Notes under the pieces: generated by a model
What the model was told of the DNA's origin: nothing
Databases searched by the model: none
What the model saw: only the letters and a program-made list of their open reading frames with translations
Position numbers and translations under genes: made by a program
In this document: positions 13,342 through 21,289 of the stretch, piece after piece
How the letters are laid out: each line of letters opens with the position of its first letter
Numbering within the stretch: position 1 is the first letter of the stretch
Source of the DNA: Candidatus Woesearchaeota archaeon
Lineage (GTDB): Archaea > Nanobdellota > Nanobdellia > Woesearchaeales > JACRKL01
Direction of reading: 5' to 3'
NCBI GenBank assembly: GCA_016219795.1
Contig: JACRKK010000068.1
Coordinates: forward strand, 1 to 21,448
DNA length: 21,448 nucleotides

Positions 13342-13875
13342 TTATTCACCTGTTGCTGCTTCCTGTATCTGCACACCAAGTTTCTTCATGAATGTGATAG
13401 CATCCCCTTTAGTTACTTTGTGTTTGTGCGGTATTTTTTTGGTAGCAATCCTTCTTTTACATATCCTATAGCCTGGCCTTGCGAGTGTCACGCAGACCAT
13501 CAGGCCCATGATGCCTATATCCGGATCGTATTTTGCATCAGGGATATCAATATACTCAGGAATACCAAAGGTAAGGTTCCCATTCATATCAAACTGCTTT
13601 TCTGAGAGGAGATTATCCCTTGCCTGGAGGAGCCTCTTAAACAAGGACTCCGCCTTTTTCCCCCGTACCGTAAGCTTGCAGCCGATAGGAAGACCCGGCC
13701 TCAGACCCCATGCCTGGATACGTTTCATGGTTGTGGTCTTGACAGGTTCAATCCCTGTTATCGCTTTCAAAAGCTTCACTGCTTTTTCAAGCCGCGCCTG
13801 CTCTTTTCCAGCACCTATATTTAAGGTGATCTTTTCGATACGGATCTTCCGCATAGGATGTTCATTGGTCGTCAT
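13342..13875 (-). CDS. rpl5: Large ribosomal subunit protein uL5
   Basis: uL5 binds 5S rRNA and contacts P-site tRNA. The 177-residue protein has MRKIRIEKITLNIGAG at the start (residues 8-23), and KTTTMKRIQAWGLRPGLPIGCKLTVRG. It ends with the archaeal IGIMGLMVCVTLARPGYRICKRR and KKIPHKHKVTKGDAITFMKKLGVQ. Length and order are standard. It follows eS4 by 6 nt, with GTGATG upstream as a probable ribosome site. Confidence 0.97.
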   Translation of the reverse strand: MTTNEHPMRKIRIEKITLNIGAGKEQARLEKAVKLLKAITGIEPVKTTTMKRIQAWGLRPGLPIGCKLTVRGKKAESLFKRLLQARDNLLSEKQFDMNGNLTFGIPEYIDIPDAKYDPDIGIMGLMVCVTLARPGYRICKRRIATKKIPHKHKVTKGDAITFMKKLGVQIQEAATGE

Positions 13876-13881
13876 AGTTCA

Positions 13882-14568
13882 TCACTCAATGGATAGCACT
13901 GTTTTATCTTTGCCAACAGCATAGGCATATTTTCTTAATGTCTCAAAGGCGGTGTCTCCAATCTTTAAATGGATACGCGTCCCAACAATATCTACCACTT
14001 CAGCAACTTCACCGATATGATTCCCCCCTACGAGATAGACAAACATCCCTTTGGCGAGAGGTAGGTGTTCCTTTATGTCCTGTTCAGGAATTTTAAGCAC
14101 AAGGGAATCTCCTGCACGATAACTATTATTGTCAGTGTATAAGTTCCGGCCATCATGCAGATGGAGCTGTATCTTGCCTTTGCACATGCTCTTGTTACGG
14201 ATTTTACATATCTTTGTATCCGCTCCCCCTTTCTTGACAGAAGCAAGGCACAGTTTTCCACGTTTATCAATCAATACACGATATGCCTCTCCAGCATCAC
14301 GGATGTCAAGGATATCCATCAGACCAACAATGAACCGTGGATCCTTGCGCCGTACACCGTCTACAAGTATCTGTTTTGAGTGGAGGATGCCCCTAACTTC
14401 GCGCTGTGTTTTGGCATATTTAAGATAGGTCTTAAAGATAACGCTCAAAGGAAGACCGGTTTCGAGAGAGTGAGCACCAGGATTAGGCCGGGTGATAAAT
14501 ACCAGCCCTTTTCTTTCAATGTTCCAGCTTGCAGGAGCACTAAGGCTTTTTAAGTGGTTCTTGGTCAT
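13882..14568 (-). CDS. rps4e: Small ribosomal subunit protein eS4
   Basis: eS4 is found in archaea and eukaryotes. The 228-residue sequence has the N-terminal HLKSLSAPASWNIERK block and an S4-type RNA-binding domain (about 38-105) with LVDGVRRKDPRFIVGLMDI. A central GKIQLHLHDGRNLY is followed by a KOW-type segment near 171-195. The archaeal N-terminal motif includes PNPGAHSLETGLPLSVI. It overlaps uL24 by 4 nt (ATGA), with GAGG just upstream. Confidence 0.97.
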   Translation of the reverse strand: MTKNHLKSLSAPASWNIERKGLVFITRPNPGAHSLETGLPLSVIFKTYLKYAKTQREVRGILHSKQILVDGVRRKDPRFIVGLMDILDIRDAGEAYRVLIDKRGKLCLASVKKGGADTKICKIRNKSMCKGKIQLHLHDGRNLYTDNNSYRAGDSLVLKIPEQDIKEHLPLAKGMFVYLVGGNHIGEVAEVVDIVGTRIHLKIGDTAFETLRKYAYAVGKDKTVLSIE

Positions 14569-14948
14569 TGTTCTTTCCTCTTCGTCTTGAGTCTTGTTTT
14601 ATCATCCATTTTGAGTTCAGTAATAAGGAGGTTGGACGGGTCAGTAGATGGAAATGCCTTTGCACCATCTTTCTTAAGCAACTCCACACCATCGACATAT
14701 ACTTTAGTCATCTTAGTATCTATGCGTGTGACTTTGCCACTTTTACCTTTGAACTGACCACGCATGATTTTGACTTTATCTCCCACACGCACGGTGGCGC
14801 TGCGGGTGTGATATTTTTGGCGCAGTTCCTTAGATAGGTGACTCCCTAGAAATGCCCTCTTGACATGCATAGGTGCTTTTGCCCTGTACTTGCGCTGTTT
14901 TCGCACTTGCGTGCTTTTTTTCCAGGATGGTGACCATTCTTGTTTCAT
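14565..14948 (-). CDS. rpl24: Large ribosomal subunit protein uL24
   Basis: uL24 starts 23S rRNA assembly and sits near the exit tunnel. From the ATG at 14948 it has 127 residues, beginning MKQEWSPSWKKSTQVRKQRK. MHVKRAFLGSHLSKELRQKY is the archaeal/eukaryotic block, followed by a KOW motif (about 56-73, VGDKVKIMRGQFKGKSGKV). The ATG is preceded by TGAGGAG at good spacing, overlapping the uL14 stop, so I prefer it to a TTG at 14966. It overlaps eS4 by 4 nt. Confidence 0.96.
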   Translation of the reverse strand: MKQEWSPSWKKSTQVRKQRKYRAKAPMHVKRAFLGSHLSKELRQKYHTRSATVRVGDKVKIMRGQFKGKSGKVTRIDTKMTKVYVDGVELLKKDGAKAFPSTDPSNLLITELKMDDKTRLKTKRKEQ

Positions 14949-14958
14949 GATATTCTCC

Positions 14959-15360
14959 TCATACAATCATCGTGGCGACTTTTGCAACTGCCGGCCATCG
15001 TTCGGCGACCTCTTTTGCGATAGGTCCCTTAAATATAGTTCCTTTAGGATTGCCCTTCTCGTCCTTTAACACAACCGCTGCATTGTCTTCAAATGCAATC
15101 CTTGTGCCATCCGGCCTGCGGTACTCTTTCTTTTGCCTGACAATAACAGCCAGCACTACTTTCTTCCTCATATCCGGCCTTCCTTTCTTGACGGTTGCCA
15201 TGATCAGATCACCGACCGCAGCAGCAGGTACTCTTCTCCGTGTATTTTTCAGGCCCATGACGGTAAATATTTTGAGTTCCTTTGCCCCGGAATTGTCACA
15301 AGGTATAACTCTTGCTTCGAGTGGCAGTGATCTTGCAATCTTTGATTTAAGTGCTTTCAT
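14959..15360 (-). CDS. rpl14: Large ribosomal subunit protein uL14
   Basis: uL14 lies at the subunit interface and contacts the small subunit. The 133-residue sequence keeps the family core: ARVIPCDNSGAKELKIFTVMG, AAVGDLIMATVKKGRPDMRKKVV, then YRRPDGTRIAFEDNAAVVL. The ending is GTIFKGPIAKEVAERWPAVAKVATMIV. Length is typical. It overlaps uS17 by 4 nt (ATGA) and its stop lies within the uL24 ribosome site, indicating coupling. Confidence 0.98.
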   Translation of the reverse strand: MKALKSKIARSLPLEARVIPCDNSGAKELKIFTVMGLKNTRRRVPAAAVGDLIMATVKKGRPDMRKKVVLAVIVRQKKEYRRPDGTRIAFEDNAAVVLKDEKGNPKGTIFKGPIAKEVAERWPAVAKVATMIV

Positions 15361-15800
15361 TGGTCGTTCCCCGTCTCCTGCGTCTCTTTTTCTGTTGCAG
15401 GTTCTTCTGTTTTACGCTTCCCCTTACCGGCATATTTATCCTCGACGACCTCATCATACATGTGATGCTTGCCAACGATAGCAACAACCACAAAATGCTT
15501 AGTCTTGCTTAATGGCCTGCACTCAGCAATCTGTACGATGTCGTTTTCCTTGGCATTGATACTGGTAGGATTATGCGCCTTGATCTTTGTCTTCCTCTTT
15601 TCATACCTCTCATATTTTGGGAGATAATGCCTTCGTGACCATTCCACAACCACCGTCTTGTGCATCTTTGCACTAGTTACTCTGCCGGTGAATGTTCTGC
15701 CACGTACCTTAAGACTGCCAAAAAAAGGACACTTTACATCTTTTGCGTCTCCTTCTTTTGGACGAGTAACATTCATGCCAATATTTTTTGCGGTCTCCAT
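15357..15800 (-). CDS. rps17: Small ribosomal subunit protein uS17
   Basis: uS17 binds 16S rRNA early in 30S assembly. The archaeal form is recognised by DVKCPFFGSLKVRGRTFTGRVTSAKMHKTVVVEW (about 21-54), the YERYEKRKTKIKAHNP stretch and IVQIAECRPLSKTKHFVV. The usual archaeal length is about 110; this one has 147, with a charged tail from about residue 122 (KYAGKGKRKTEEPATEKETQ). It starts within the p29 stop (TAATG), with GGTGA upstream. Confidence 0.97.
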   Translation of the reverse strand: METAKNIGMNVTRPKEGDAKDVKCPFFGSLKVRGRTFTGRVTSAKMHKTVVVEWSRRHYLPKYERYEKRKTKIKAHNPTSINAKENDIVQIAECRPLSKTKHFVVVAIVGKHHMYDEVVEDKYAGKGKRKTEEPATEKETQETGNDQ

Positions 15801-16069
15801 TATTTTTTCACCCGTGATTTGATGCGCTCTTCAGGCCTGCCAACTAATACACTCCCTCTTATTTCGAGGATGCGGTTGTCCAATGCCGTCCGAAATGTTA
15901 TACCTTCTTTCATCACTCTCTTGTTCTTGTTGTTTTTTTGTATGAGGAACGTATATCTGGTTTCGTCGACAATCGTCCCGTGCATCCCCACCAATGATGG
16001 GTTCCTTGCCGAAACGATGTCAAACGGCAACCCGATGAGTTCCGTTTTTGTTATGTTTTTGATGAGCAT
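15800..16069 (-). CDS. rnp1: RNase P protein subunit p29 (Rpp29/Pop4)
   Basis: p29 is a subunit of archaeal RNase P, which trims the 5' ends of pre-tRNAs. The 89 residues match the family: ELIGLPFDIVSARNPSLVGMHGTIVDETRYTFLI (about 10-43), then a central basic stretch and a final beta region, IRGSVLVGRPEERIKSRVKK. It is an Sm-like barrel. Its place between aIF1 and uS17 is standard in archaea. It is at the short end of the family. Confidence 0.93.
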   Translation of the reverse strand: MLIKNITKTELIGLPFDIVSARNPSLVGMHGTIVDETRYTFLIQKNNKNKRVMKEGITFRTALDNRILEIRGSVLVGRPEERIKSRVKK

Positions 16070-16078
16070 TAGGTTGTT

Positions 16079-16387
16079 TTATTTTATTTGGATAGTCTCT
16101 TGTGGGAAGCCCATAGCAACAAGGAATTGCCGTATGCGCTGCCGGTGATCACCCTGCAGCTCAATTTTGCCTTCCTTGACTGTGCCTCCACATGCAAGCT
16201 CATTTTTGAGTTTTTTGGTGAGTTCTTTGAGGTTGATGTCTTTTTGGTCAATACCCCTGACGACGGTATATTTTTTGCCGAATTTTTTTTTCTCACATAG
16301 GATGAGGATTTCTTGGTTTTCTTTGGCGATTGTTTCACAGACACAAAGCTCTTTTGGCAAGCCGCACGTCATGCATATTTCACTCAT
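16079..16387 (-). CDS. Translation initiation factor aIF1 (SUI1 family)
   Basis: aIF1 promotes start-codon selection on the small subunit. The 102-residue protein has a small N-terminal cysteine cluster (Cys5, 8, 15, 17 in CMTCGLPKELCVC), as in other archaeal forms. The SUI1 domain follows: KKYTVVRGIDQKDINLKELTKKLKNELACGGTV, then GKIELQGDHRQRIRQFLVAMGFPQETI. It overlaps uL29 by 8 nt, with GGAGGT upstream. Its place in the ribosomal cluster is common in euryarchaea and DPANN. Confidence 0.95.
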   Translation of the reverse strand: MSEICMTCGLPKELCVCETIAKENQEILILCEKKKFGKKYTVVRGIDQKDINLKELTKKLKNELACGGTVKEGKIELQGDHRQRIRQFLVAMGFPQETIQIK

Positions 16388-16598
16388 GCTTGGGTTGTAC
16401 CTCCACTTTTTGTTTGTTCTTATTGAGGAAAGTCATTACTTGGGCGATGTTTTTCTTGAGCTGCCGCACTTTTTTTGGGCTTTTAGATGTTGCTCCTGTC
16501 GATTGCTGGGAAAGCTCTTTCATAAGCTCCTTTTTGAGCTCTAAGAGCTGTTCTTTCAGTTTTCCTGCATCCTTTGTGACAAGCTCTCTAGTTTTCAT
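16380..16598 (-). CDS. rpl29: Large ribosomal subunit protein uL29
   Basis: uL29 is a two-helix protein at the tunnel exit, where signal recognition particle and translocon dock. The 72-residue sequence has MKTRELVTKDAGKLKEQLLELKKELMKELSQQ as helix 1 and VRQLKKNIAQVMTFLNKNKQ as helix 2. GAGGAG lies 5 nt before the ATG. The start overlaps the end of uS3 by 11 nt and the stop overlaps aIF1 by 8 nt. Confidence 0.95.
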   Translation of the reverse strand: MKTRELVTKDAGKLKEQLLELKKELMKELSQQSTGATSKSPKKVRQLKKNIAQVMTFLNKNKQKVEVQPKHE

Positions 16599-17388
16599 GT
16601 TTCTCCTCTTTCTTTGGCTCTTCAGTCTTCACTTTTCTTTTCCGGGGCTTTTTTTCTTTTGTCTCCGGTTTCTTTTTAGTATCTTTTGCGGAGGGGGCAT
16701 TCTCTTCTGCACCCTCTACTGTTTTTCCTGCTTCTTCTTTTTCTTTAGCTTCTTTGGAAATCCCGCTCTTTGCAGCATCCTCTATTTCCTGCTCGCTTAG
16801 ATGAATAATCGAATCCGGCATTCTCACATCAGGCGGCATAATCCGCACCTGGATACCCACAGTCCCGCTCTTGAGTTGTGCTGCTGCATAGGCGACACGC
16901 ACCTTTGTCATAGCAACGTCACCGCTTTTCTTCAGGTAACCCTGATAGAAGCGCCATCTCTTTGCCCTAGCACTTGGCACTTTTCCTGAAATGAGGATTT
17001 CGATACCCTTAGCACCTGCACCCATGACTTCTGTCATAATCTTATGACCAAGCCCCTTGAATCGTGCAATACCAAAAGATTCCATGGATGTCTGGATTTT
17101 TTCAGCGATGATATGGGGATCCAGACTTACATTATCCACTTCAGCAAGTTCAACCTGAGGGTTATCCATATTGAAATGTTTCTTGAGATCCAGTGTCAAT
17201 TTTTTGATACTCTGACCCTTGCGTCCGACGACAAGACCGGGTCTCGAAGCAGAGATAATAATTTTCTCACCAAGCGGCGTTCGCTGTACTTTTGTGTCGC
17301 TATGGCCTATTCGTTTGAGATTTTCAGAGATATACTCTTTGACTGAAAACTCATTCATTTTTTTCTTGATTATTTCACGTTCGATCAT
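16588..17388 (-). CDS. rps3: Small ribosomal subunit protein uS3, with long charged tail
   Basis: uS3 is part of the mRNA entry channel. It has a type II KH domain with the GRKG loop at 55-58 (SRPGLVVGRKGQSIKKL), then the second domain with GIEILISGKVPSARAKRWRFYQGYLKKSG. TVGIQVRIMPPDVRMPDSI is also diagnostic. The first about 197 residues match archaeal uS3 (about 200-220). Residues 198-266 form a Lys/Glu/Ala/Pro-rich tail, probably disordered. Its start overlaps uL22 by 4 nt. Confidence 0.97.
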   Translation of the reverse strand: MIEREIIKKKMNEFSVKEYISENLKRIGHSDTKVQRTPLGEKIIISASRPGLVVGRKGQSIKKLTLDLKKHFNMDNPQVELAEVDNVSLDPHIIAEKIQTSMESFGIARFKGLGHKIMTEVMGAGAKGIEILISGKVPSARAKRWRFYQGYLKKSGDVAMTKVRVAYAAAQLKSGTVGIQVRIMPPDVRMPDSIIHLSEQEIEDAAKSGISKEAKEKEEAGKTVEGAEENAPSAKDTKKKPETKEKKPRKRKVKTEEPKKEEKHEN

Positions 17389-17876
17389 GGTTTCACACTT
17401 TTTACTTTTTTTGCTTTCTCTTTCTTCTGTTCTTTTGCCATTTCAACAACCACTACTTCAACATGGCTGCGTTTCATTTTTCTGCCCCTAAACCTTCCTG
17501 TATGAAAGGGCCTTGAGGCCATATGAGCGCAACTGTGTTTGATGACCAGATTGGCAGTGTTGAGCCCCTTTTCCTGAGCATTTGCCTCAACAGAATTGAG
17601 GAGTGCAAGGATGGCAGTTGAACAATTCTGCGGGTAACGCGCTGCAGCGAAATCCCCTTTCTTGTGACCCACATCCTTATTATATCTCTTGAAAGGGATA
17701 GGTTTTTTCATAGCAATAACATCCTGTAAATATTGTTTTGCCCATTGCAGGTTTCTTCCTCTGATGAAATGGCATACTTCTACACTTTGTCGTGTAGAAA
17801 TGCTCAGATCCCTACCTACAACACGAGCCATGTGCTCTTTGTCATATCCCTCAAAAGCATAGTGATGCGTTGCCAT
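17385..17876 (-). CDS. rpl22: Large ribosomal subunit protein uL22
   Basis: uL22 lines the exit tunnel. The archaeal form is identified by FEGYDKEHMARVVGRDLSISTRQSVEVCHFIRGRNL, VIAMKKPIPFKRYNKDVGHKKG, and the C-terminal MASRPFHTGRFRGRKMKRSHVEVVV hook region. The length of 163 is standard. It begins 1 nt after uS19 and overlaps uS3 by 4 nt. Confidence 0.97.
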   Translation of the reverse strand: MATHHYAFEGYDKEHMARVVGRDLSISTRQSVEVCHFIRGRNLQWAKQYLQDVIAMKKPIPFKRYNKDVGHKKGDFAAARYPQNCSTAILALLNSVEANAQEKGLNTANLVIKHSCAHMASRPFHTGRFRGRKMKRSHVEVVVVEMAKEQKKEKAKKVKSVKP

Positions 17877-17877
17877 T

Positions 17878-18261
17878 TTATTTCACGGACAGGTTTGCAC
17901 TTGATTTTGTTGCCCCTACACCAGGTGCGCTGTGTGCAAGCTTCTTTCGTGTCAGGACGAATTCCCCAAGACGATGACCAAGCATATGTGTCTGGATATC
18001 CACCATCTCAAAGCTATTTCCCCTGTGCACTTTTAATTTCTTCCCAATCATGAGGGGAAGGATGACCATATCCCTACAGTGAGTTTCTATGAGATCTTTT
18101 CCGGCGCGCAGTTTCTTCAGCAATACTTTCTGTTCCTCAGTAAAGCCGCGTTTAATATTCCTTCGTATTCTTGAAGGAGCAAGTTCTCCAAATTCCTTAA
18201 GATCCATCGCCTTAAGTTCTTCCACTGTTTTTCCCTTATATGTGAATTCTTTTCGTGCCAT
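17878..18261 (-). CDS. rps19: Small ribosomal subunit protein uS19
   Basis: uS19 is in the 30S head and contacts the large subunit and A-site tRNA. The 127-residue sequence has KEFTYKGKTVEELKAMDLKEFGELAPSRIRRNIKRG, and CRDMVILPLMIGKKLKVHRGNSFEMVDIQTHMLGHRLGEFVLTRK, the classic RNA-binding core. The usual archaeal length is about 130. It follows uL2 by 19 nt. Confidence 0.98.
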   Translation of the reverse strand: MARKEFTYKGKTVEELKAMDLKEFGELAPSRIRRNIKRGFTEEQKVLLKKLRAGKDLIETHCRDMVILPLMIGKKLKVHRGNSFEMVDIQTHMLGHRLGEFVLTRKKLAHSAPGVGATKSSANLSVK

Positions 18262-18280
18262 GGTTGTTTACCTATTGTTT

Positions 18281-18997
18281 CTATTTCTTCTTGCGGCCAG
18301 ATCTGCGTGCTGCAATCATACCCACCTTTCTTCCCGGAGGTGCGTTTCTTGATGCCGGCCTTGCTTTTGATTTTCGTAAGGAACGTTTGTTACCAAACGG
18401 ATGATCGACTGCGTTCATCTTGGATGCGCTGGTGACCGGGTATATCTTGTTCTTAGCTCTCTTTGCATAGAAGAACCTTCCTGCTTTCACAAACGGCTTT
18501 TCAGTTCTTCCACCGCCAGAGGTGACACCGATAGTTGCCCGACATTCTGGATGAAACGTTTTTTGTTTCTTGGACGGAAGGATGACTTGAACACCCTCCT
18601 GCATATGACTCTTTACTTTTGCGAAAGTACCGGATGCGCGTACAAATTTACCGCCGTCTCCTGGTATTCCTTCAATATTATATACAGATGCCCCTTCTGG
18701 AATGGATCGCAGAGGCAATACATTCCCTATTTTGAGTTCAACACTTACTCCAGCAGCAAGTGCTTCTCCAACCCTAATACCTTCAGGCGCTACCTGTAGC
18801 ACCGTCTCACCATTCTCATACGCAACCTCCATTAAGGGGCTGCTGTGACCTGAACTATGAATAAGATCCACCACTTTTCCATTCAAGGAGTTTTCATGCC
18901 TATGGGCATAGCTGATTTCGCCAGCGTACCTAAAGCTTGGAGCCCTGTAGCGTGGGCCTCCCTTACCCCTTGCCTGTGCAATGATATTTTTACCCAT
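18281..18997 (-). CDS. rpl2: Large ribosomal subunit protein uL2
   Basis: uL2 supports subunit joining and the peptidyl transferase centre. The sequence has QARGKGGPRYRAPSFRYAG at the start and the OB and SH3-like core (LPLRSIPEGASVYNIEG, VRASGTFAKV). The conserved histidine region is MNAVDHPFG with His199. The glycine-rich loop that usually follows this histidine (GGG) reads GNKRSLRKSKARPASRNAPPG here, which differs from most euryarchaea. Length 238 is normal. It follows uL23 by 12 nt. Confidence 0.98.
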   Translation of the reverse strand: MGKNIIAQARGKGGPRYRAPSFRYAGEISYAHRHENSLNGKVVDLIHSSGHSSPLMEVAYENGETVLQVAPEGIRVGEALAAGVSVELKIGNVLPLRSIPEGASVYNIEGIPGDGGKFVRASGTFAKVKSHMQEGVQVILPSKKQKTFHPECRATIGVTSGGGRTEKPFVKAGRFFYAKRAKNKIYPVTSASKMNAVDHPFGNKRSLRKSKARPASRNAPPGRKVGMIAARRSGRKKK

Positions 18998-19009
18998 AAT
19001 TTCACCTAA

Positions 19010-19270
19010 TTACATTAATCCTAATTTTGTGGCGATATCGAGTGCCGGCGTTTCCGGACTGAACCCTACATATGCCCGCTTTTCTCCTGCAGGCGTAATA
19101 AACGTCCTGACGGAAACCACCTTTAATTTGAATATCTCTTCGATAGCCTTCTTGATTTCCGGCTTTGTTGCCTTTATATGTACAACAAAGATGAGCTTGT
19201 TCTGCGATTCCATAAGCCGAATCGATTTTTCCGTTGACAACGGATGTTTGATGAGTGTGTAGGGATCCAT
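19010..19270 (-). CDS. rpl23: Large ribosomal subunit protein uL23
   Basis: uL23 is at the tunnel exit, where chaperones and the signal recognition particle dock. The sequence MDPYTLIKHPLSTEKSIRLME and NKLIFVVHIKATKPEIKKAIEEIFKLKVVSVRTFIT is typical, as is the short C-terminus. From the ATG at 19270 it has 86 residues, the usual archaeal size. A GTG at 19279 would add three residues and overlap uL4; the ATG fits the family better. The start lies 5 nt after the uL4 stop. Confidence 0.96.
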   Translation of the reverse strand: MDPYTLIKHPLSTEKSIRLMESQNKLIFVVHIKATKPEIKKAIEEIFKLKVVSVRTFITPAGEKRAYVGFSPETPALDIATKLGLM

Positions 19271-19275
19271 GAGTA

Positions 19276-20082
19276 TCACATAAACAGTTTTTCTTTTTCC
19301 AACACTTCAATGGCAGCTTCTGTGAATAAGGTAATCCTGCCAAGCGCAGCACCCGGCGCCAGTACATTTGCATTAAGGTCTTTTACAACAACAGCATCAA
19401 AACCAGGAATATTATTGACTGCCCGTCCGAAACTGCACGGTTTTGAGACGACCACCAAAGGACCTATTTTCCCGCGATATTTCCTTCCGCGAAGTTTCCC
19501 CTTACCTGGCCTAATGGTTGTCACTGAAGCGCGTTCTGCTTCCTGTTCCAGGCCCAGTTTACCAAACGCTGTTGCAACATCCTTAGTCTTTGCAAGACTT
19601 TCAAATGCATTTTCGAGGATAAAAGGATAATGTTTTGGGACAATATGACCTCTTGCTTTGACCGTTTCTGTCTGGACTACAGCACTCATCGCAGACCTGA
19701 TGGCTTTTCTTCGCTCTTTTTTGTTGATTTTCTGCGTCCAGTCCTTACTTGATTTTGGAGGGTGTGCCCGCCTTCCGCCGACTGTTCCTGGTGCCTCTGC
19801 ACCCACCCAGTTCATTCTTGTTCCTTTTCTTGAAAGGACTTTTCGTGGGACACGGGAGATACCCATACCATAGGCACCTTTGTAATCTCTCCTTCTTCGA
19901 GAAACCTTTGCAGAAACCTTCATACCAGCCATAGGATCAGCACCATACGGCTGGCGACCATGACTGTGGATAGCAAGCACTGCCCGCTCGACGATATCAT
20001 AGCGCACCGGCTCAGTAAATTGTACCGGCAACTGTTTTTTGCCTTTCTCTGTTCCGTCGATACCGTAAATGGAAAGTTTCAT
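19276..20082 (-). CDS. rpl4: Large ribosomal subunit protein uL4
   Basis: uL4 has a long loop that reaches into the exit tunnel. Archaeal features are the N-terminal KLSIYGIDGTEKGKKQLP, and the loop with SRRRRDYKGAYGMGISRVPRKVLSRKGTRMNWVGAEAPGTVGGRRAHPPK. The later block TTIRPGKGKLRGRKYRGKIGPLVVVSKP and GAALGRITLFTEAAIEVLEK are also typical. Length 268 is usual. It follows uL3 by 6 nt. Confidence 0.98.
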   Translation of the reverse strand: MKLSIYGIDGTEKGKKQLPVQFTEPVRYDIVERAVLAIHSHGRQPYGADPMAGMKVSAKVSRRRRDYKGAYGMGISRVPRKVLSRKGTRMNWVGAEAPGTVGGRRAHPPKSSKDWTQKINKKERRKAIRSAMSAVVQTETVKARGHIVPKHYPFILENAFESLAKTKDVATAFGKLGLEQEAERASVTTIRPGKGKLRGRKYRGKIGPLVVVSKPCSFGRAVNNIPGFDAVVVKDLNANVLAPGAALGRITLFTEAAIEVLEKEKLFM

Positions 20083-20088
20083 GATTGT

Positions 20089-21075
20089 TTACCCTTGCTT
20101 TGAAGCGATACTTGTATATTCTATTGTTGGGGGTTGTGATGCTACTTTTTTCGTAGGCCGAATAGCATGATTAAGCCGCAGCAGGCGTTTTGCCGGCCCA
20201 GGCAGTGATCCTTTGATAAGCACATAATTACTTTTTACCTGACCATAATGGAGAAACCCACCGGACGGGTTGATATCAGAAGCAGTATTGGAGATTTTGA
20301 CCAGCCATTTGTTGTATTCGGTGCGCTCATGGAAGCCCATCTTTCCTGCATGGGCAACCCGATACATCATACCGCCCTGTCCACACCACGCACCAAGAGA
20401 ACCGGGACCTCGCTTGGTCTTTTCAGATTTATGGGACCTGATTTTGACGCCAAAGCGCTTGACTGGACCCTGGAAACCCTTACCTTTGGTGACTGCGTGG
20501 ATATCAACCAGCGCACCCTCTTTGAAAACATCAGCGATAGTAATTTCTTTATCCAGATGGTCTTTGACAAACTGAAGCTTGGCATTCTTGTCGCCACCCA
20601 GTGCAATTTCAAAGACCTCTGGTTTTTTCTTGCCGATACCTGTGAATTTGGGTTGTGTGTAGACAACCAGCACCACATCGTCAATATCTTCTGGTTTGAT
20701 ATCCTCAAGCTTCTTCTTGACGTTTTTTGCAAGGCATAATTTGCGTGCCAGTTCTTTCTCAGCCTTCTGGACTTGTATTTCAGTTACTACATGAGTGCCA
20801 TAAGGCGTTGTCTTGTAGAATCGTGCAGAAAGAATCTTGATGGGGGGGCATTCAACAACAGTAACGGGCATGAAAATGCTTGAGCCCTTGGTTGGAGAAT
20901 GAGAATAATTATCTGTTATAATAAGATGAGTCATACCTACTTTATAGCCAGCAAAGCCCATTGGCTTTGCATCTTTGGCAGTAGCCCATGCCTTTACTCT
21001 GGCATATGACCTCTGTGCCCGTTTTCTGGGCCAGTACTGCATGCTTCCTTTTCTTGGTCTGTGTGCTTGTCCCAT
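20089..21075 (-). CDS. rpl3: Large ribosomal subunit protein uL3
   Basis: uL3 approaches the peptidyl transferase centre and is one of the first large-subunit assembly proteins. The 328-residue sequence opens with HRPRKGSMQYWPRKRAQRSYAR, typical of archaea. It continues with GKGFQGPVKRFGVKIRSHK (198-216) and RGPGSLGAWCGQGGMMYRVAHAGKMGFHERTEYNKW. Length is normal. It is the first gene of the cluster. No strong Shine-Dalgarno precedes the ATG (GAGATACACC upstream), so start selection may depend on the leader. Confidence 0.98.
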   Translation of the reverse strand: MGQAHRPRKGSMQYWPRKRAQRSYARVKAWATAKDAKPMGFAGYKVGMTHLIITDNYSHSPTKGSSIFMPVTVVECPPIKILSARFYKTTPYGTHVVTEIQVQKAEKELARKLCLAKNVKKKLEDIKPEDIDDVVLVVYTQPKFTGIGKKKPEVFEIALGGDKNAKLQFVKDHLDKEITIADVFKEGALVDIHAVTKGKGFQGPVKRFGVKIRSHKSEKTKRGPGSLGAWCGQGGMMYRVAHAGKMGFHERTEYNKWLVKISNTASDINPSGGFLHYGQVKSNYVLIKGSLPGPAKRLLRLNHAIRPTKKVASQPPTIEYTSIASKQG

Positions 21076-21162
21076 GGTGTATCTCAGATAGTCCAGCCTG
21101 AATGGTGACCGGACGCTCTTTTTTCCATTAAATCGCCTTTTTATGCAGAGTCAGATTAGAAG

Positions 21163-21256
21163 TCTTACAAAGTAAGATCGTACTGAAAATCTGCTTTTCA
21201 GGCGTTGTTTACCATATCCAAACGATATATTTGGATTCTCGTCGTGCAGATGCACG
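21163..21256 (-). promoter_or_regulatory. Hairpin-rich 5' leader of the uL3 operon (candidate cis-regulatory element)
   Basis: Four stem-loops follow one another: CGTGC/GCACG (21243-21247, 21252-21256), ATCCAAA/TTTGGAT (21216-21222, 21230-21236), CTGAAAA/TTTTCAG (21183-21189, 21195-21201) and TCTTAC/GTAAGA (21163-21168, 21172-21177). Loops are 3-7 nt. They lie between the probable start site and the uL3 ATG. Autoregulation by a ribosomal protein would fit but is inference. Confidence 0.4.
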
Positions 21257-21281
21257 CAATTCTTGGAGAAACCGGTGGGGG

Positions 21282-21289
21282 TTTATAAA
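21282..21289 (-). promoter_or_regulatory. TATA box of the ribosomal protein operon
   Basis: On the minus strand this reads TTTATAAA, preceded by CGTAATC, which resembles the purine-rich factor B recognition element. Transcription would start near 21255-21260, giving a leader of about 180 nt before uL3. A weaker box (GCATAAAAAGG, near 21140-21150) could give a shorter leader. Confidence 0.65.

Noticed and set aside
14949..14966. Longer uL24 start at a TTG
   Set aside because: The ATG at 14948 has TGAGGAG at proper spacing, and the TTG lies inside the uL14 end.
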